DNA of 64,000 nucleotides, from assembly GCA_031279415.1 (NCBI GenBank), contig JAITIP010000037.1, positions 1-64,000 on the forward strand. The letters are read 5' to 3'. A program made the position numbers and the translations under genes. Shown here one piece after another: positions 1 to 8,466 of the stretch (position 1 is its first letter; every line of letters starts with the position of its first letter). Source of the DNA: Candidatus Endomicrobium procryptotermitis (GTDB lineage Bacteria; Elusimicrobiota; Endomicrobiia; Endomicrobiales; Endomicrobiaceae). Below the pieces are notes generated by a model. The model made no database searches. It was not told where the DNA came from and saw nothing but the letters and a program-made list of their open reading frames with translations.

Positions 1-126
1 GCAAAGCTTGTTCCGAAATCGACCGTCCTGAAAGGTGCGGCTTTTTCTGGTTACGGCGCGAAAAATGCGCAAAAAGAAGTTGCGGATTGGATAAAAAAAT
101 TGGCGTTAAGTAATATGTATATATAA
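1..126 (+). CDS. C-terminal end of a flavodoxin-like protein (partial)
   Basis: The first 126 bases read as an open frame ending at TAA (124-126), giving the last 41 residues of a protein whose start lies outside the window. The tail has the pattern of a flavodoxin C-terminus: a Leu-Lys-Gly strand, a Gly-Tyr-Gly turn, then a helix ending in Trp-Ile-Lys-Lys-Leu, as seen in Flavodoxin_4-type proteins. Flavodoxins carry FMN and transfer electrons in the cytoplasm. The call rests on a short segment only and no FMN-binding loop is visible. The next gene starts 20 bases downstream. Confidence 0.5.
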   Translation, partial: AKLVPKSTVLKGAAFSGYGAKNAQKEVADWIKKLALSNMYI

Positions 127-146
127 AATATGCAAAAGGATAATAT

Positions 147-1241
147 ATGACAAGGATGCTTTTACCACTTTTGTTGATTGCGATATTGAATGCTTATATG
201 CCTTATAGGCTGGGAAATCTGCTAGGATTGAAAAATAAGAAAACACTGTATATTTTGTTTGCGGCAGGATTTGTATCGATATTTATTTCCATGCCGCTTA
301 TAACGAGATTCAGCGGTATTTTCACGACTATATATTACAATATATCGACTTTATGGCTTGGCAATATTTTGTTTTTGTTTTGCATTATGGCGGTTTTTGA
401 GATTTTTAATCTTATTTTTAAATTTCCTAAGAAAAAAGCGGCTTACGTTATAATATCGCTTACTCTATTGATAGATGCTTATGCCGCGGTTAATGCAAGT
501 TTTTTCAAAGTAGCTTATGTAGATATTCCAATAAAAAATCTTTCCGAAGAAATTAAAATCATGCAGGTTTCCGACGTTCATCTTGGCGCGCATAGAGGGG
601 TTAAATATTTGGAAAAAATAATTCAAAAAACCAATGAGTTAAACCCCGATTTTGTCGTTATCACAGGAGATATAGCCGACAGCAAATCTGCTTTGACAAA
701 AAATATGTTTACTCCTTTACGAAATCTTCACGCGCCATCTTATTTTGTTTCTGGAAATCATGACGTTTATGTGGGGCTTGAAGAAATAATAAAACGTCTT
801 ACGGAAAATGGCATTATCATAATGCAAAATAAAGTGATTGAGACAAATGGAATAAAACTCATAGGTTTGAATTATATGAAAGCCGATGACAGTGTTTATG
901 ATCCGCATCAGGTAAACGATAAAACTATTAAAGATACTTTGCCACTGCTAGATTTCAGCGGAGATATGCCAAAAATCGTTATCCATCATGGTCCTTGGGG
1001 GGTAGAATATATGAATGAATATGGAACGGATTTGGTTATATCAGGTCATACGCATGCCGGCCAGATTTTTCCCGCTACTTTAATTGCAAAAAGCAGGTTT
1101 CCGTATCTCAGAGGATTAAAAAATTATAAAGGTACTTATATTTATGTTTCACAGGGAGCGGGAACTTTTTTTGCAAGAATGAGATTTGCAACAAATAATG
1201 AAATAAATCTGATAACGCTAAAGCCTTCTCAGGCGGATTAG
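147..1241 (+). CDS. membrane-anchored calcineurin-like metallophosphoesterase
   Basis: The 364-residue protein has about four hydrophobic segments in residues 1-120 followed by a metallophosphoesterase domain facing one side of the membrane. All metal-ligand motifs are present: Asp143-Val-His145, Gly-Asp175, Gly-Asn-His-Asp at 203-206, a His-His-Gly block near 280-282 and Gly-His301-Thr-His303 near 300-303. This is the layout of the YkuE/YaeI-type branch, some members of which hydrolyse lipid-linked phosphates such as UDP-diacylglucosamine, but the substrate here cannot be read from sequence. It follows the flavodoxin-like fragment and is separated from the aromatic amino acid block by a promoter. 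Confidence 0.85.
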   Translation: MTRMLLPLLLIAILNAYMPYRLGNLLGLKNKKTLYILFAAGFVSIFISMPLITRFSGIFTTIYYNISTLWLGNILFLFCIMAVFEIFNLIFKFPKKKAAYVIISLTLLIDAYAAVNASFFKVAYVDIPIKNLSEEIKIMQVSDVHLGAHRGVKYLEKIIQKTNELNPDFVVITGDIADSKSALTKNMFTPLRNLHAPSYFVSGNHDVYVGLEEIIKRLTENGIIIMQNKVIETNGIKLIGLNYMKADDSVYDPHQVNDKTIKDTLPLLDFSGDMPKIVIHHGPWGVEYMNEYGTDLVISGHTHAGQIFPATLIAKSRFPYLRGLKNYKGTYIYVSQGAGTFFARMRFATNNEINLITLKPSQAD

Positions 1242-1356
1242 TTTTTGCAATTTCATTTAATATTACCTGTCAAAAATATAAATCCCATATTTATAAATAA
1301 GTTTTTAAATGATTGAATCGCGCTTTGAAAACAGTTGAAGCTGCTTCATTCTTATT

Positions 1357-1385
1357 TTGACTATATTTGTCATACTTGATATAAT
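1357..1385 (+). promoter_or_regulatory. sigma-70-type promoter of the aromatic amino acid block
   Basis: TTGACT at 1357-1362 and TATAAT at 1380-1385 are separated by exactly 17 bases. Transcription would start near 1392, about 240 bases before the chosen pheA start, so the block has a long untranslated leader. Confidence 0.75.
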
Positions 1386-1634
1386 TATACAATTCTAAAA
1401 AAGCAGTAAGTTTTTTTATTTGTCTAAAAAATAAAAATGTCAACGGCAAAACAAAGGTTTGTTTGTCATTGTGCGCTTTAGTTTTACAATCTTAGTAGAA
1501 ATTCGAAAAAGCAGTTCTAGAAACCTGTCTGATTTTATTTTAATATGAAGTTTCCAAACCCAGTCTACTATACAGCTTCTCAACTGCTTAATTTTAATTT
1601 TGATTTTGCGGTCTATAAGGACAAGGATAAAATT
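1386..1634 (+). other. long leader upstream of pheA
   Basis: This stretch lies between a strong promoter and the pheA start. It holds an AT-only inverted repeat near 1400-1418, a small A/T inverted repeat near 1448-1463, and a 33-base segment (1486-1518) repeated upstream of pilB. I see no T-box consensus and no clear GC-rich terminator. An open in-frame extension of pheA begins at ATG 1545 and contains four Phe and three Tyr codons in 30, but it lacks a ribosome binding site. Attenuation by aromatic amino acids is a possibility, not shown. Confidence 0.4.
1486..1518. repeat. 33-bp dispersed repeat, copy 1
   Basis: This segment matches 11264-11296 at 28 of 33 positions, and all five differences are transitions. 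Both copies sit in intergenic DNA and both are followed by a T-rich stretch containing CTGTCT. The second copy has an extra ~20 bases before that tail. Function is unknown. Confidence 0.5.
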
Positions 1635-2717
1635 ATGAAAAAGAACGTACAAAACGTAAGAAAAGATATAGATAGAGTTGATAAAGAAATTGTTAAATTG
1701 CTCAATAAAAGAGCTAAGTTTGCACTTGAAGTCGGGAAGTCAAAAGATAAAACTAGAGCGGCAATATATGTTCCTTCGAGGGAAAAAGAAGTTATGCGCA
1801 ATGTTTTTTCAGCGTCCAGACAATCCTGCAGCGTTAAAAGCATTTTGAGTGAAGAATCGCTTGAAAATATTTATTCCGAAATAATAAGTGCATGCAGAAA
1901 TCTTGAAGTCCCGGCAAAAGTCGCATTTTTGGGTCCATGGGCGACTTTCACTCATCAGGCGGCGATGAAAAATTTTGGTTCTTCAAGTTTTTTTGTTCCA
2001 TGTTCGACGCCTTTCGAAGTGCTGAAAGAAGTTGAAAACGACAGAACGGATTTTGGTGTGGTGCCGATAGAAAATTCAAATGAAGGTTCGGTCAATGCCA
2101 CCCTTGACATGCTTGTCGATACGGATATTCTGATATGCGGTGAAATAAGTTTAAAAATAGAGCAATGTTTTTTAGTTATAGACCCAAAAATTAAGCCTAC
2201 AAAAGTTTATTCTCATCCTCATGCTTTAGCCCAGTGCAGTGCGTGGCTGGGAAAAAATTATCCCGACGCTCAGCTGGTGGCCACCGCTTCGACCGCCGAA
2301 GCTGCAAAACTTGCTTCTAAAGAAGTATATTCCGCAGCCATAGCCTCTCATGCCGCTTCGAAAATATATAAATTGTACGTTTTGCAAAAAGGAATACAAG
2401 ACAGTAAACAAAACTATACGAGATTTCTAATAATAGGAAAAATAAATGCAAAGCCTACAGGCAGAGATAAGACAAGCCTTGTTTTTATGGGTAAAGACAG
2501 AATCGGCATGCTTTATCATCTTTTAGGAATATTTAACGAATATAAGATTAATCTTACAAGAATAGAGTCCAGACCAACTAAGAAAAAAGTATGGGAATAT
2601 GTCTTTTTTGTTGATTTGGAAGGACATTCGCTTGATGCTAAAATTGTTCATGCTATAGATAAATTGAGAAAAAACTGTATATTTGTAAAGATTTTAGGGT
2701 CGTATCCTAAAGCGTAA
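1635..2717 (+). CDS. pheA: bifunctional chorismate mutase / prephenate dehydratase (P-protein)
   Basis: The protein converts chorismate to prephenate and then phenylpyruvate on the phenylalanine branch. From the start chosen here it has 360 residues: an AroQ-type chorismate mutase helix bundle at about 1-90, a prephenate dehydratase domain at about 95-275 (with the Gly-Pro-Trp-Ala-Thr-Phe start and the Glu-Asn-Ser block of the active site) and a C-terminal ACT domain for Phe feedback. ATG 1635 is preferred over ATG 1545 because AAGGA boxes precede it and because the extra 30 residues are not part of the family. It is the first gene of the block, followed 38 bases later by an aminotransferase. 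Confidence 0.92.
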   Translation: MKKNVQNVRKDIDRVDKEIVKLLNKRAKFALEVGKSKDKTRAAIYVPSREKEVMRNVFSASRQSCSVKSILSEESLENIYSEIISACRNLEVPAKVAFLGPWATFTHQAAMKNFGSSSFFVPCSTPFEVLKEVENDRTDFGVVPIENSNEGSVNATLDMLVDTDILICGEISLKIEQCFLVIDPKIKPTKVYSHPHALAQCSAWLGKNYPDAQLVATASTAEAAKLASKEVYSAAIASHAASKIYKLYVLQKGIQDSKQNYTRFLIIGKINAKPTGRDKTSLVFMGKDRIGMLYHLLGIFNEYKINLTRIESRPTKKKVWEYVFFVDLEGHSLDAKIVHAIDKLRKNCIFVKILGSYPKA

Positions 2718-2755
2718 AAATAGATTTAAAAAGTTTAATATAAAAAGAGGAAAAA

Positions 2756-3883
2756 ATGGGAGACAAAATAACAAAAATAGTGAGAAGCAGCTGTTTAGGT
2801 TTTGAGCCGTATGTAGCCGGTAAACCGATTGAAACCATCAAAAGGGAACTCGGACTTAAAGCCGTGATAAAACTTGCCTCAAATGAAAATCCTATCGGAC
2901 CATCAAAAAAAGCTTTACAGGCTATAAAAAACAATTTGAACAAAATATTTTTTTATCCAGATTCCAATTCTTATGAACTTAAAAAAGCACTATCGCAGCG
3001 ATACCGGCTTCCGGCCGGAAATATATTTACTGCGGCAGGTGGAGATGAAATAATTGAACTTCTGGCAAAGCTGTTTTTCAATCCGGAAGATGAAATCGTA
3101 ATGTCAAAGCATTCATTTATAAGGTATTCCATGGCGGCACAGCTCATGGGTGCTAAAGCAATAGTCGTACCCATGAGAGACGGTTTCACGCATGATTTAG
3201 AAGCCATGTCGAAAGCATGTACAAAAACAACCAAAGCCGTTTTTATAACAAATCCCAATAATCCTACAGGGACATATAACACGAAAAAAGAGCTTTCTTC
3301 ATTTTTAAAAAGTATTCCAGAAAATAAATTCGGCATAAAGCCTTTGGTGATTCTCGATGAAGCATACAATGAATATGCCTGTGCCGAGAAAGATTATCCC
3401 GACGGGTTGACTTTTTTAAAAGATAATGCGAATTTGATAATTTTCAGGACTTTTTCGAAAATTTATGCTCTTGCTGGACTGAGAGTAGGATACGGTTTTG
3501 CCGATGCATGCATAGTAGATTATATTGAGAGAATAAGACCTCCTTTTAATGTCAACCTTCTTGCGCAGGCAGCAGCAGCGGCAAGTTTAAAAGATAAAGC
3601 ACATGTAAAAAAAGGCCGGCAATTAGTAAAAAAAGAAAAAGAACGCATTTACAAAGAATTTAAAAAAATGGGCGTTAATTATGTTAAATCTGCGGCAAAT
3701 TTCATTTTGTTTGAAGTTTCGCCGTTTAGCGCAAAAGGGTTCTTTTCTTTAATGCTTAAAGAAGGCGTAATAACGAGGGCAATGGAAGAATACCAGCTTG
3801 ACCGATGGGTAAGAGTTACTGTGGGTTTACCCAAAGAAAACGATATATTTATAAAAAAATTAAAAAAGGTGCTAAAAAAATGA
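2756..3883 (+). CDS. hisC: HisC-family aminotransferase, probably for aromatic amino acids
   Basis: This 375-residue PLP enzyme is a class I/II aminotransferase of the histidinol-phosphate aminotransferase family. Visible landmarks are Asn-Pro-Asn-Asn-Pro-Thr-Gly at 166-172, Asp201 in the Asp-Glu-Ala-Tyr block, and the Schiff-base Lys235 in Ser-Lys-Ile-Tyr. HisC-type enzymes transaminate imidazole-acetol phosphate and often phenylpyruvate and 4-hydroxyphenylpyruvate. No other his gene is nearby, while pheA, aroF, tyrA and aroA flank it, so the last step of Phe and Tyr synthesis is the likely job. AGAGGA lies just upstream of the ATG. It overlaps aroF by four bases. Confidence 0.88.
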   Translation: MGDKITKIVRSSCLGFEPYVAGKPIETIKRELGLKAVIKLASNENPIGPSKKALQAIKNNLNKIFFYPDSNSYELKKALSQRYRLPAGNIFTAAGGDEIIELLAKLFFNPEDEIVMSKHSFIRYSMAAQLMGAKAIVVPMRDGFTHDLEAMSKACTKTTKAVFITNPNNPTGTYNTKKELSSFLKSIPENKFGIKPLVILDEAYNEYACAEKDYPDGLTFLKDNANLIIFRTFSKIYALAGLRVGYGFADACIVDYIERIRPPFNVNLLAQAAAAASLKDKAHVKKGRQLVKKEKERIYKEFKKMGVNYVKSAANFILFEVSPFSAKGFFSLMLKEGVITRAMEEYQLDRWVRVTVGLPKENDIFIKKLKKVLKK

Positions 3884-4902
3884 TAATAACTTTAAGAAAA
3901 GGCGCAAAAAAGAAAGAAATCGATTTGGTATTGGATAAAATAAAAAAACTGGGTTATAAACCCCACGTATCCAAAGGCAAGGATATGACGATTATCGGTA
4001 TGATAGGCGAATATGCCGAAAAATACAAAGATATTTTTTCGGCTATGGACGTAGTTGAAAATATAAGCGAAATACAAAAACCCTACAAACTCGCTTCCAG
4101 AGAATTTCAAAAAAATAATACGATAGTTAAAGTCAGCCGCAATGTCGAAATAGGTGGCAAAAAGATACATGTTATGGCTGGACCATGCGCCATCGAGACA
4201 AAAGAAATCTTGTTTAAGACGTCCAAAGATGTAAAAGATGGCGGAGCAACTATACTCAGAGGCGGAGCGTTTAAGCCCAGAAGTTCTCCATATACGTTTC
4301 AGGGGCTTGGCGAAAAAGGGTTGAAATACATGGAAGAAGCCGGTGAGAAACTACATATGCCGACTGTCAGTGAAGCCATGACTGTTGATCAGGTAGATTT
4401 GTTGTCAAAATATTGCGATATTATACAGATAGGTGCAAGAAATATACAAAATTACGATTTATTAAAAGCTGCAGGAAAACAAAAAAAGCCTGTTCTTATC
4501 AAAAGGGGGATGGCTACTACGGTAAAAGAACTTTTGCTTTCCGCTGAGTACATTCTTTCGCAGGGCAACTATAATGTTTTACTTTGCGAAAGAGGCATAA
4601 GGACTTTCGAGACTTCCACGAGATTTACTATGGATTTAAACGCCATTCCCGTACTTAAAAAACTTTCGCATTTGCCCATCGTTCTCGACCCTTCACACGG
4701 CGTCGGCATAAGGGAATATGTCGGCACGATGGCAAAGGCCTGCATTGCCGTAGGAGCTGACGCTTTGATTTTAGAAGTTCACCCAAAACCCGAGGAAGCT
4801 TTTTCCGATGGACCTCAAAGTTTGCTTCCAGACCAGTTTAAAAATTTGATGAAAGAGCTTGACTTGATTGCAAAAGCAGTCGGCAGGGAGCTTTTGGATT
4901 AA
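3880..4902 (+). CDS. aroF: 3-deoxy-7-phosphoheptulonate (DAHP) synthase
   Basis: The enzyme condenses phosphoenolpyruvate and erythrose 4-phosphate, the first step of the shikimate pathway. The 340-residue protein has an N-terminal ferredoxin-like/ACT-like domain (about 1-75), followed by the type I-beta DAHP synthase barrel with Gly-Pro-Cys-Ala-Ile-Glu, the Arg-Gly-Gly-Ala-Phe-Lys-Pro-Arg loop, Ile-Lys-Arg-Gly and Asp-Pro-Ser-His-Gly. In Thermotoga-type enzymes the N-terminal domain gives feedback control by Tyr or Phe. ATG 3880 is chosen because it forms an ATGA overlap with the hisC stop; an upstream in-frame start at 3805 would lie inside hisC. Confidence 0.93.
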   Translation: MIITLRKGAKKKEIDLVLDKIKKLGYKPHVSKGKDMTIIGMIGEYAEKYKDIFSAMDVVENISEIQKPYKLASREFQKNNTIVKVSRNVEIGGKKIHVMAGPCAIETKEILFKTSKDVKDGGATILRGGAFKPRSSPYTFQGLGEKGLKYMEEAGEKLHMPTVSEAMTVDQVDLLSKYCDIIQIGARNIQNYDLLKAAGKQKKPVLIKRGMATTVKELLLSAEYILSQGNYNVLLCERGIRTFETSTRFTMDLNAIPVLKKLSHLPIVLDPSHGVGIREYVGTMAKACIAVGADALILEVHPKPEEAFSDGPQSLLPDQFKNLMKELDLIAKAVGRELLD

Positions 4903-5705
4903 TGTATAAAGTATCTATTATAGGTATGGGACAGATGGGAGGGTCGCTTGGCAAAGCGCTTAAAAAAGTCGGAAATAAGTATTATATAATAGGCGTAGAT
5001 AAAGATAAAACAGTTTTAAAAGCTGCTCTTCAGATCGGTGCGGCCGATGAAGTTTCGCAAAATTTGAAAGCGATAAAAGAAAGCTGGATTGCGGTGATAT
5101 GTCTGCCTGTAAATTTAATCGCGCCTGTTTATAAACGGATTTTAAAAATTGTCGGAAAAGAGACGGTTATTACAGATACTGGAAGCGTTAAAGGAAATAT
5201 AGTTTCTGCTGCGGATAAAAATAATTTTGTGCCGGCTCACCCAATGGCGGGCAGAGAAAAAAATGGCATAATATCTGCCTGTGCGGAAATGTTTAGAAAC
5301 GCAAATTTAATTATCACTGAAAATAAAAATCCCGCGGCAGAAAAAAAAGTCATTCAAATGTGGAAAGACGCCGGCGCAAAAATTGTTAAGATGTCTGTAA
5401 AAAAACACGACAATCTTGCTGCACTCACAAGCCATCTGCCGCACATAATAGCTTTTTCTCTAAATAAAATATATAAAAAGAGCAAAAAGAATAATCCTGA
5501 AATCGATATGCTTACGGCGGGCTCGTTTAAAAGCATGACAAGAGTTTCCATTTCAAGCACGGATATGTGGGCTCCGATTTTTGCTATGAACGCCGAAAAT
5601 GTCGGCAGACATTTAAGTGATTTCATAAAAGAGCTTGAAACTTTTAAAAAAGCATTAAATAGTCAAAATAAATTAAAAAAAGAAATATTAAAAACGCAGA
5701 AATAA
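4902..5705 (+). CDS. tyrA: prephenate dehydrogenase
   Basis: The product oxidatively decarboxylates prephenate to 4-hydroxyphenylpyruvate for tyrosine synthesis. It has 267 residues with an N-terminal Rossmann fold (Gly-Met-Gly-Gln-Met-Gly-Gly near 8-14), the Asp-Thr-Gly-Ser-Val-Lys block and His-Pro-Met-Ala-Gly in the active site, then the helical dimer domain with a Leu-Thr-Ser-His-Leu-Pro-His motif. There is no fused chorismate mutase and no ACT domain, so feedback control probably lies elsewhere. Its ATG shares one base with the aroF stop. The short spacing to aroA indicates one operon. Confidence 0.93.
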   Translation: MYKVSIIGMGQMGGSLGKALKKVGNKYYIIGVDKDKTVLKAALQIGAADEVSQNLKAIKESWIAVICLPVNLIAPVYKRILKIVGKETVITDTGSVKGNIVSAADKNNFVPAHPMAGREKNGIISACAEMFRNANLIITENKNPAAEKKVIQMWKDAGAKIVKMSVKKHDNLAALTSHLPHIIAFSLNKIYKKSKKNNPEIDMLTAGSFKSMTRVSISSTDMWAPIFAMNAENVGRHLSDFIKELETFKKALNSQNKLKKEILKTQK

Positions 5706-5707
5706 AA

Positions 5708-6991
5708 ATGAATATCACGCTTAAAAAGGTCAATGAAGTAAAAGGCATTATGGAAATTCCCGCTGATAAATCCATAACTCACCGCGCAATAATGCTTTCT
5801 TCTTTGGCAAAAGGTGATTCCATCGTACACAATTACCTTCCTTCCGACGATTGCATAAGAACTATTGAAGCTTTTAAACTTCTCGGTGCTGAAATCAAAA
5901 TTTGCGCAGATATTCTTTATATTAAAGGTGCAGGTTTGCGTCTAAAATGTCCTGAAAATGAAATTTTTGCTGGCAATTCTGGAACGACGGCAAGGCTTTT
6001 GTCGGGAATTTTGGCGGGACAGAACTTTGAATCCATAATTACTGGCGATGAAAGCCTTTCACAAAGACCTATGAAACGCATTATAGAGCCTCTTTCAAAA
6101 ATGGGCGCTTGCATACAATCCGACAACTATACGCTTCCGATGAAAATAAAAGGTTCTTCTTCATTAAAAGCAATAAAATATGAAAGTGATAAATCGTCTG
6201 CGCAGGTTAAATCGTCCATTTTATTTGCCGGTTTATACGCTTGTGCGGCAACGACTTACATTGAATCCGTAAAATCACGTGACCACACTGAGCGCATGCT
6301 TAAATCTTTCGGTGCGCAAGTTGAGATAAATGCAAATGCCGTCACTATATGGCCGGCGGAGCAATTAAACGCGTCGGAAATTTCAGTTCCTGGCGACATT
6401 TCTTCTGCGGCATTTTTTATTGCTGCTGCTCTGATAACACCCGGCTCGCAATTGACGATAAAAAATATGGGAATAAACCCCACTAGAAACGGGTTTTTAG
6501 AAATGCTTTTAAAAATGGGCGCAAACATAAAAAAAAGCGATGAGAGAGATATTTCAGGAGAACCCGTTTGCAATTTAACTGTAGAATATTCTAAATTGAC
6601 AGCCGTCGATATCGGAGGAGACGTCGTTCCGCACATGATCGATGAGATACCGGTTTTTGCTTTAATAGCTGCTCAAGCTGATGGAATAACAAAAATCACC
6701 GGAGCAAAAGAACTGCGCGTCAAAGAAAGCGACAGAATAAAAGCCGTTTATACGCAATTTCAGAAACTGGGAATTGAGATTGAAGAGCTTGAAGATGGTT
6801 TGATTATAAACGGAAGTTCCGGCAGAATGTTTGAAGGCGGAACGTTTGAAAGTTTTAAAGATCACAGAATAGCGATGACTCTTGCCATAGCGTCTTTAAT
6901 TGCGGAAAATGAAGTGACAATACAAAATGCAGATTGTGTAAATATTTCATTTCCTGATTTTTATGAGAGGCTCAAAAATATATGCCGGTAA
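5708..6991 (+). CDS. aroA: 3-phosphoshikimate 1-carboxyvinyltransferase (EPSP synthase)
   Basis: The enzyme transfers enolpyruvate from PEP to shikimate 3-phosphate, the sixth shikimate step. At 427 residues it has normal length. Landmarks are the Asp20-Lys21-Ser22 substrate block with Arg26, the Gly-Asn-Ser-Gly-Thr-Thr-Ala-Arg motif at 89-96, Gln-Arg-Pro-Met-Lys and a late Asp-Glu-Ile-Pro active-site block. The shikimate-pathway genes between DAHP synthase and EPSP synthase are not in this window. It overlaps plsC by 10 bases; no strong ribosome binding site precedes its ATG, so translation may be coupled to tyrA. Confidence 0.95.
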   Translation: MNITLKKVNEVKGIMEIPADKSITHRAIMLSSLAKGDSIVHNYLPSDDCIRTIEAFKLLGAEIKICADILYIKGAGLRLKCPENEIFAGNSGTTARLLSGILAGQNFESIITGDESLSQRPMKRIIEPLSKMGACIQSDNYTLPMKIKGSSSLKAIKYESDKSSAQVKSSILFAGLYACAATTYIESVKSRDHTERMLKSFGAQVEINANAVTIWPAEQLNASEISVPGDISSAAFFIAAALITPGSQLTIKNMGINPTRNGFLEMLLKMGANIKKSDERDISGEPVCNLTVEYSKLTAVDIGGDVVPHMIDEIPVFALIAAQADGITKITGAKELRVKESDRIKAVYTQFQKLGIEIEELEDGLIINGSSGRMFEGGTFESFKDHRIAMTLAIASLIAENEVTIQNADCVNISFPDFYERLKNICR

Positions 6992-7587
6992 AAAAAAGTC
7001 CGATATTATTTTATGTGGGAAGATTTTTGTTTTATCTGTGTTTTCGCTTCATATTTAGATGCAATGTTGAAGGAAGAGAAAATATTCCTAAGGAATGCGG
7101 CATTATAATAGCATCTAATCATATAAGCGTATGGGATCCGCCGCTGACGGGATCTATGATGGAAAGACCTTTAAACTTTATGGCAAAACAGGAACTTTTT
7201 GATATTCCGATTTTGGGTTTTCTTATAAAAAGGACAAACGCTTTTCCCGTTAAAAGAGGAACGCAGGATATGAGCGCAATGCGTAATGCTTTTTCTCTTC
7301 TTGAAAATGGAAACGCTTTGCTGATGTTTCCAGAAGGGACGCGTTCAAAAGACGGCTGTTTGGGTAAAGCAAGAGCCGGGGTGGGGATGGTTGCCTGTCA
7401 TGCTCAGGTGCCGGTGATACCCGTCAAAATAGAAAATACTAACAATGTGTTAAAATTAAAAAAAATAAAAATAAAATATGGCATACCGATAATGCCGCCC
7501 AAAGAGTATTCAAAAAGCGATTATATTCGATTTTCACAGAAAATTTTAGATCAAATAAATGAAATGCAGTTTGAAAAACAAGAATGA
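6982..7587 (+). CDS. plsC: 1-acyl-sn-glycerol-3-phosphate acyltransferase
   Basis: The protein acylates lysophosphatidic acid to phosphatidic acid at the membrane. In 201 residues it shows the acyltransferase HX4D motif (His47 to Asp52) and Phe-Pro-Glu-Gly-Thr-Arg at 116-121, with a hydrophobic N-terminal segment. It overlaps aroA upstream and ispH downstream (ATGA). The plsC-ispH-rpsA order is common in Firmicutes and related lineages, where cytidylate kinase (cmk) often precedes plsC; no cmk is seen here. Confidence 0.92.
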   Translation: MPVKKSPILFYVGRFLFYLCFRFIFRCNVEGRENIPKECGIIIASNHISVWDPPLTGSMMERPLNFMAKQELFDIPILGFLIKRTNAFPVKRGTQDMSAMRNAFSLLENGNALLMFPEGTRSKDGCLGKARAGVGMVACHAQVPVIPVKIENTNNVLKLKKIKIKYGIPIMPPKEYSKSDYIRFSQKILDQINEMQFEKQE

Positions 7588-8435
7588 AAAAAATAAAAAT
7601 AGCAGATAAATCAGGTTTTTGTTTTGGCGTGCAAAGAGCGGTAAGCCTTGCTGAGAAAACAGCCGGTTTAAATAAAAGAGTTTATACGCTGGGGCCTGTA
7701 ATACATAATCCTCAGGAAGTTGAAAGGCTTAACAAAAAAGGAATTAAAACACTGGCTGATCCGAGAAGCGTTAAAAAGGGCATAATAATTCTGCGTACAC
7801 ACGGGATACCTTTGCAGCTTCACAAAGAGCTTAAAAAGAAAAAGTCAATCGAGATAATAGATGCAACATGCCCTTTCGTAAAAAGGGCACAGGATATAGT
7901 AAAGAAACTAAGTGCAAATAACGACACTATTATAATTGTCGGGGAAAGAGTTCATCCTGAAGTTGTTGCTTTGATGTCTTACGGCAACGGGAAATGCATA
8001 GTTGTCGAGAATATAAAAGAAGCGCAAAAACTGGAAATAAAAGGCGATTTAAACATAGTGAGCCAGACGACACAGACGCCGAAAAATTTTGACAGTATTG
8101 TAAATTGTTTAAAAAAAAGCTATAAAGTAAAAATTTTCAATACGATATGTAAAGCAACTTTTGACAGGCAGCAGTCGGCTGAGAAGCTTGCCAAGACGGT
8201 TGGTTTAATGATAGTTATTGGCGGCAAAAATTCCGGCAACACGACAAGGCTTGCCGAAATTTGTTCGGATAAAACGAAAACCTATCATATAGAAAAAGCC
8301 GACGATTTAAAAAAGTCATGGTTTAAAGATAAAGATGTCATAGGGCTGACCGCAGGTGCGTCAACGCCTTACTGGATAATAAAACAGGTGCAAAGGAGGA
8401 TAGAAGAAATTTGTTCCATAAGCAACAAAGTTTAA
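7584..8435 (+). CDS. ispH: 4-hydroxy-3-methylbut-2-enyl diphosphate reductase
   Basis: This iron-sulfur enzyme makes IPP and DMAPP, the last step of the MEP isoprenoid pathway. All three cluster cysteines are visible at Cys13, Cys96 and Cys189, together with His41, the Arg-Thr-His-Gly block and the Gln-Thr-Thr-Gln-Thr segment near 161-165. Length is 283 residues, normal for the family. The pathway is represented again by dxs and ispA at 50492-53226. It overlaps plsC and is followed 31 bases later by the S1 gene, which has its own AAGGAG site. Confidence 0.95.
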   Translation: MKKIKIADKSGFCFGVQRAVSLAEKTAGLNKRVYTLGPVIHNPQEVERLNKKGIKTLADPRSVKKGIIILRTHGIPLQLHKELKKKKSIEIIDATCPFVKRAQDIVKKLSANNDTIIIVGERVHPEVVALMSYGNGKCIVVENIKEAQKLEIKGDLNIVSQTTQTPKNFDSIVNCLKKSYKVKIFNTICKATFDRQQSAEKLAKTVGLMIVIGGKNSGNTTRLAEICSDKTKTYHIEKADDLKKSWFKDKDVIGLTAGASTPYWIIKQVQRRIEEICSISNKV

Positions 8436-8466
8436 AAAAAAGCTAAAAGTAAGGAGAAGAAGTAAA

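Noticed and set aside
1437-1481. 14-residue leader peptide before pheA
   Set aside because: It has only one Phe codon, no ribosome binding site and no adjoining terminator, so it does not qualify as an attenuator peptide.
1495-1518. tRNA T-arm at the ATTCGAAAA segment (also 11278-11296)
   Set aside because: The flanking bases do not pair as a T-stem and no cloverleaf can be drawn.
1386-1634. T-box riboswitch upstream of pheA
   Set aside because: No AGGGUGGNACCGCG-type conserved segment is present.
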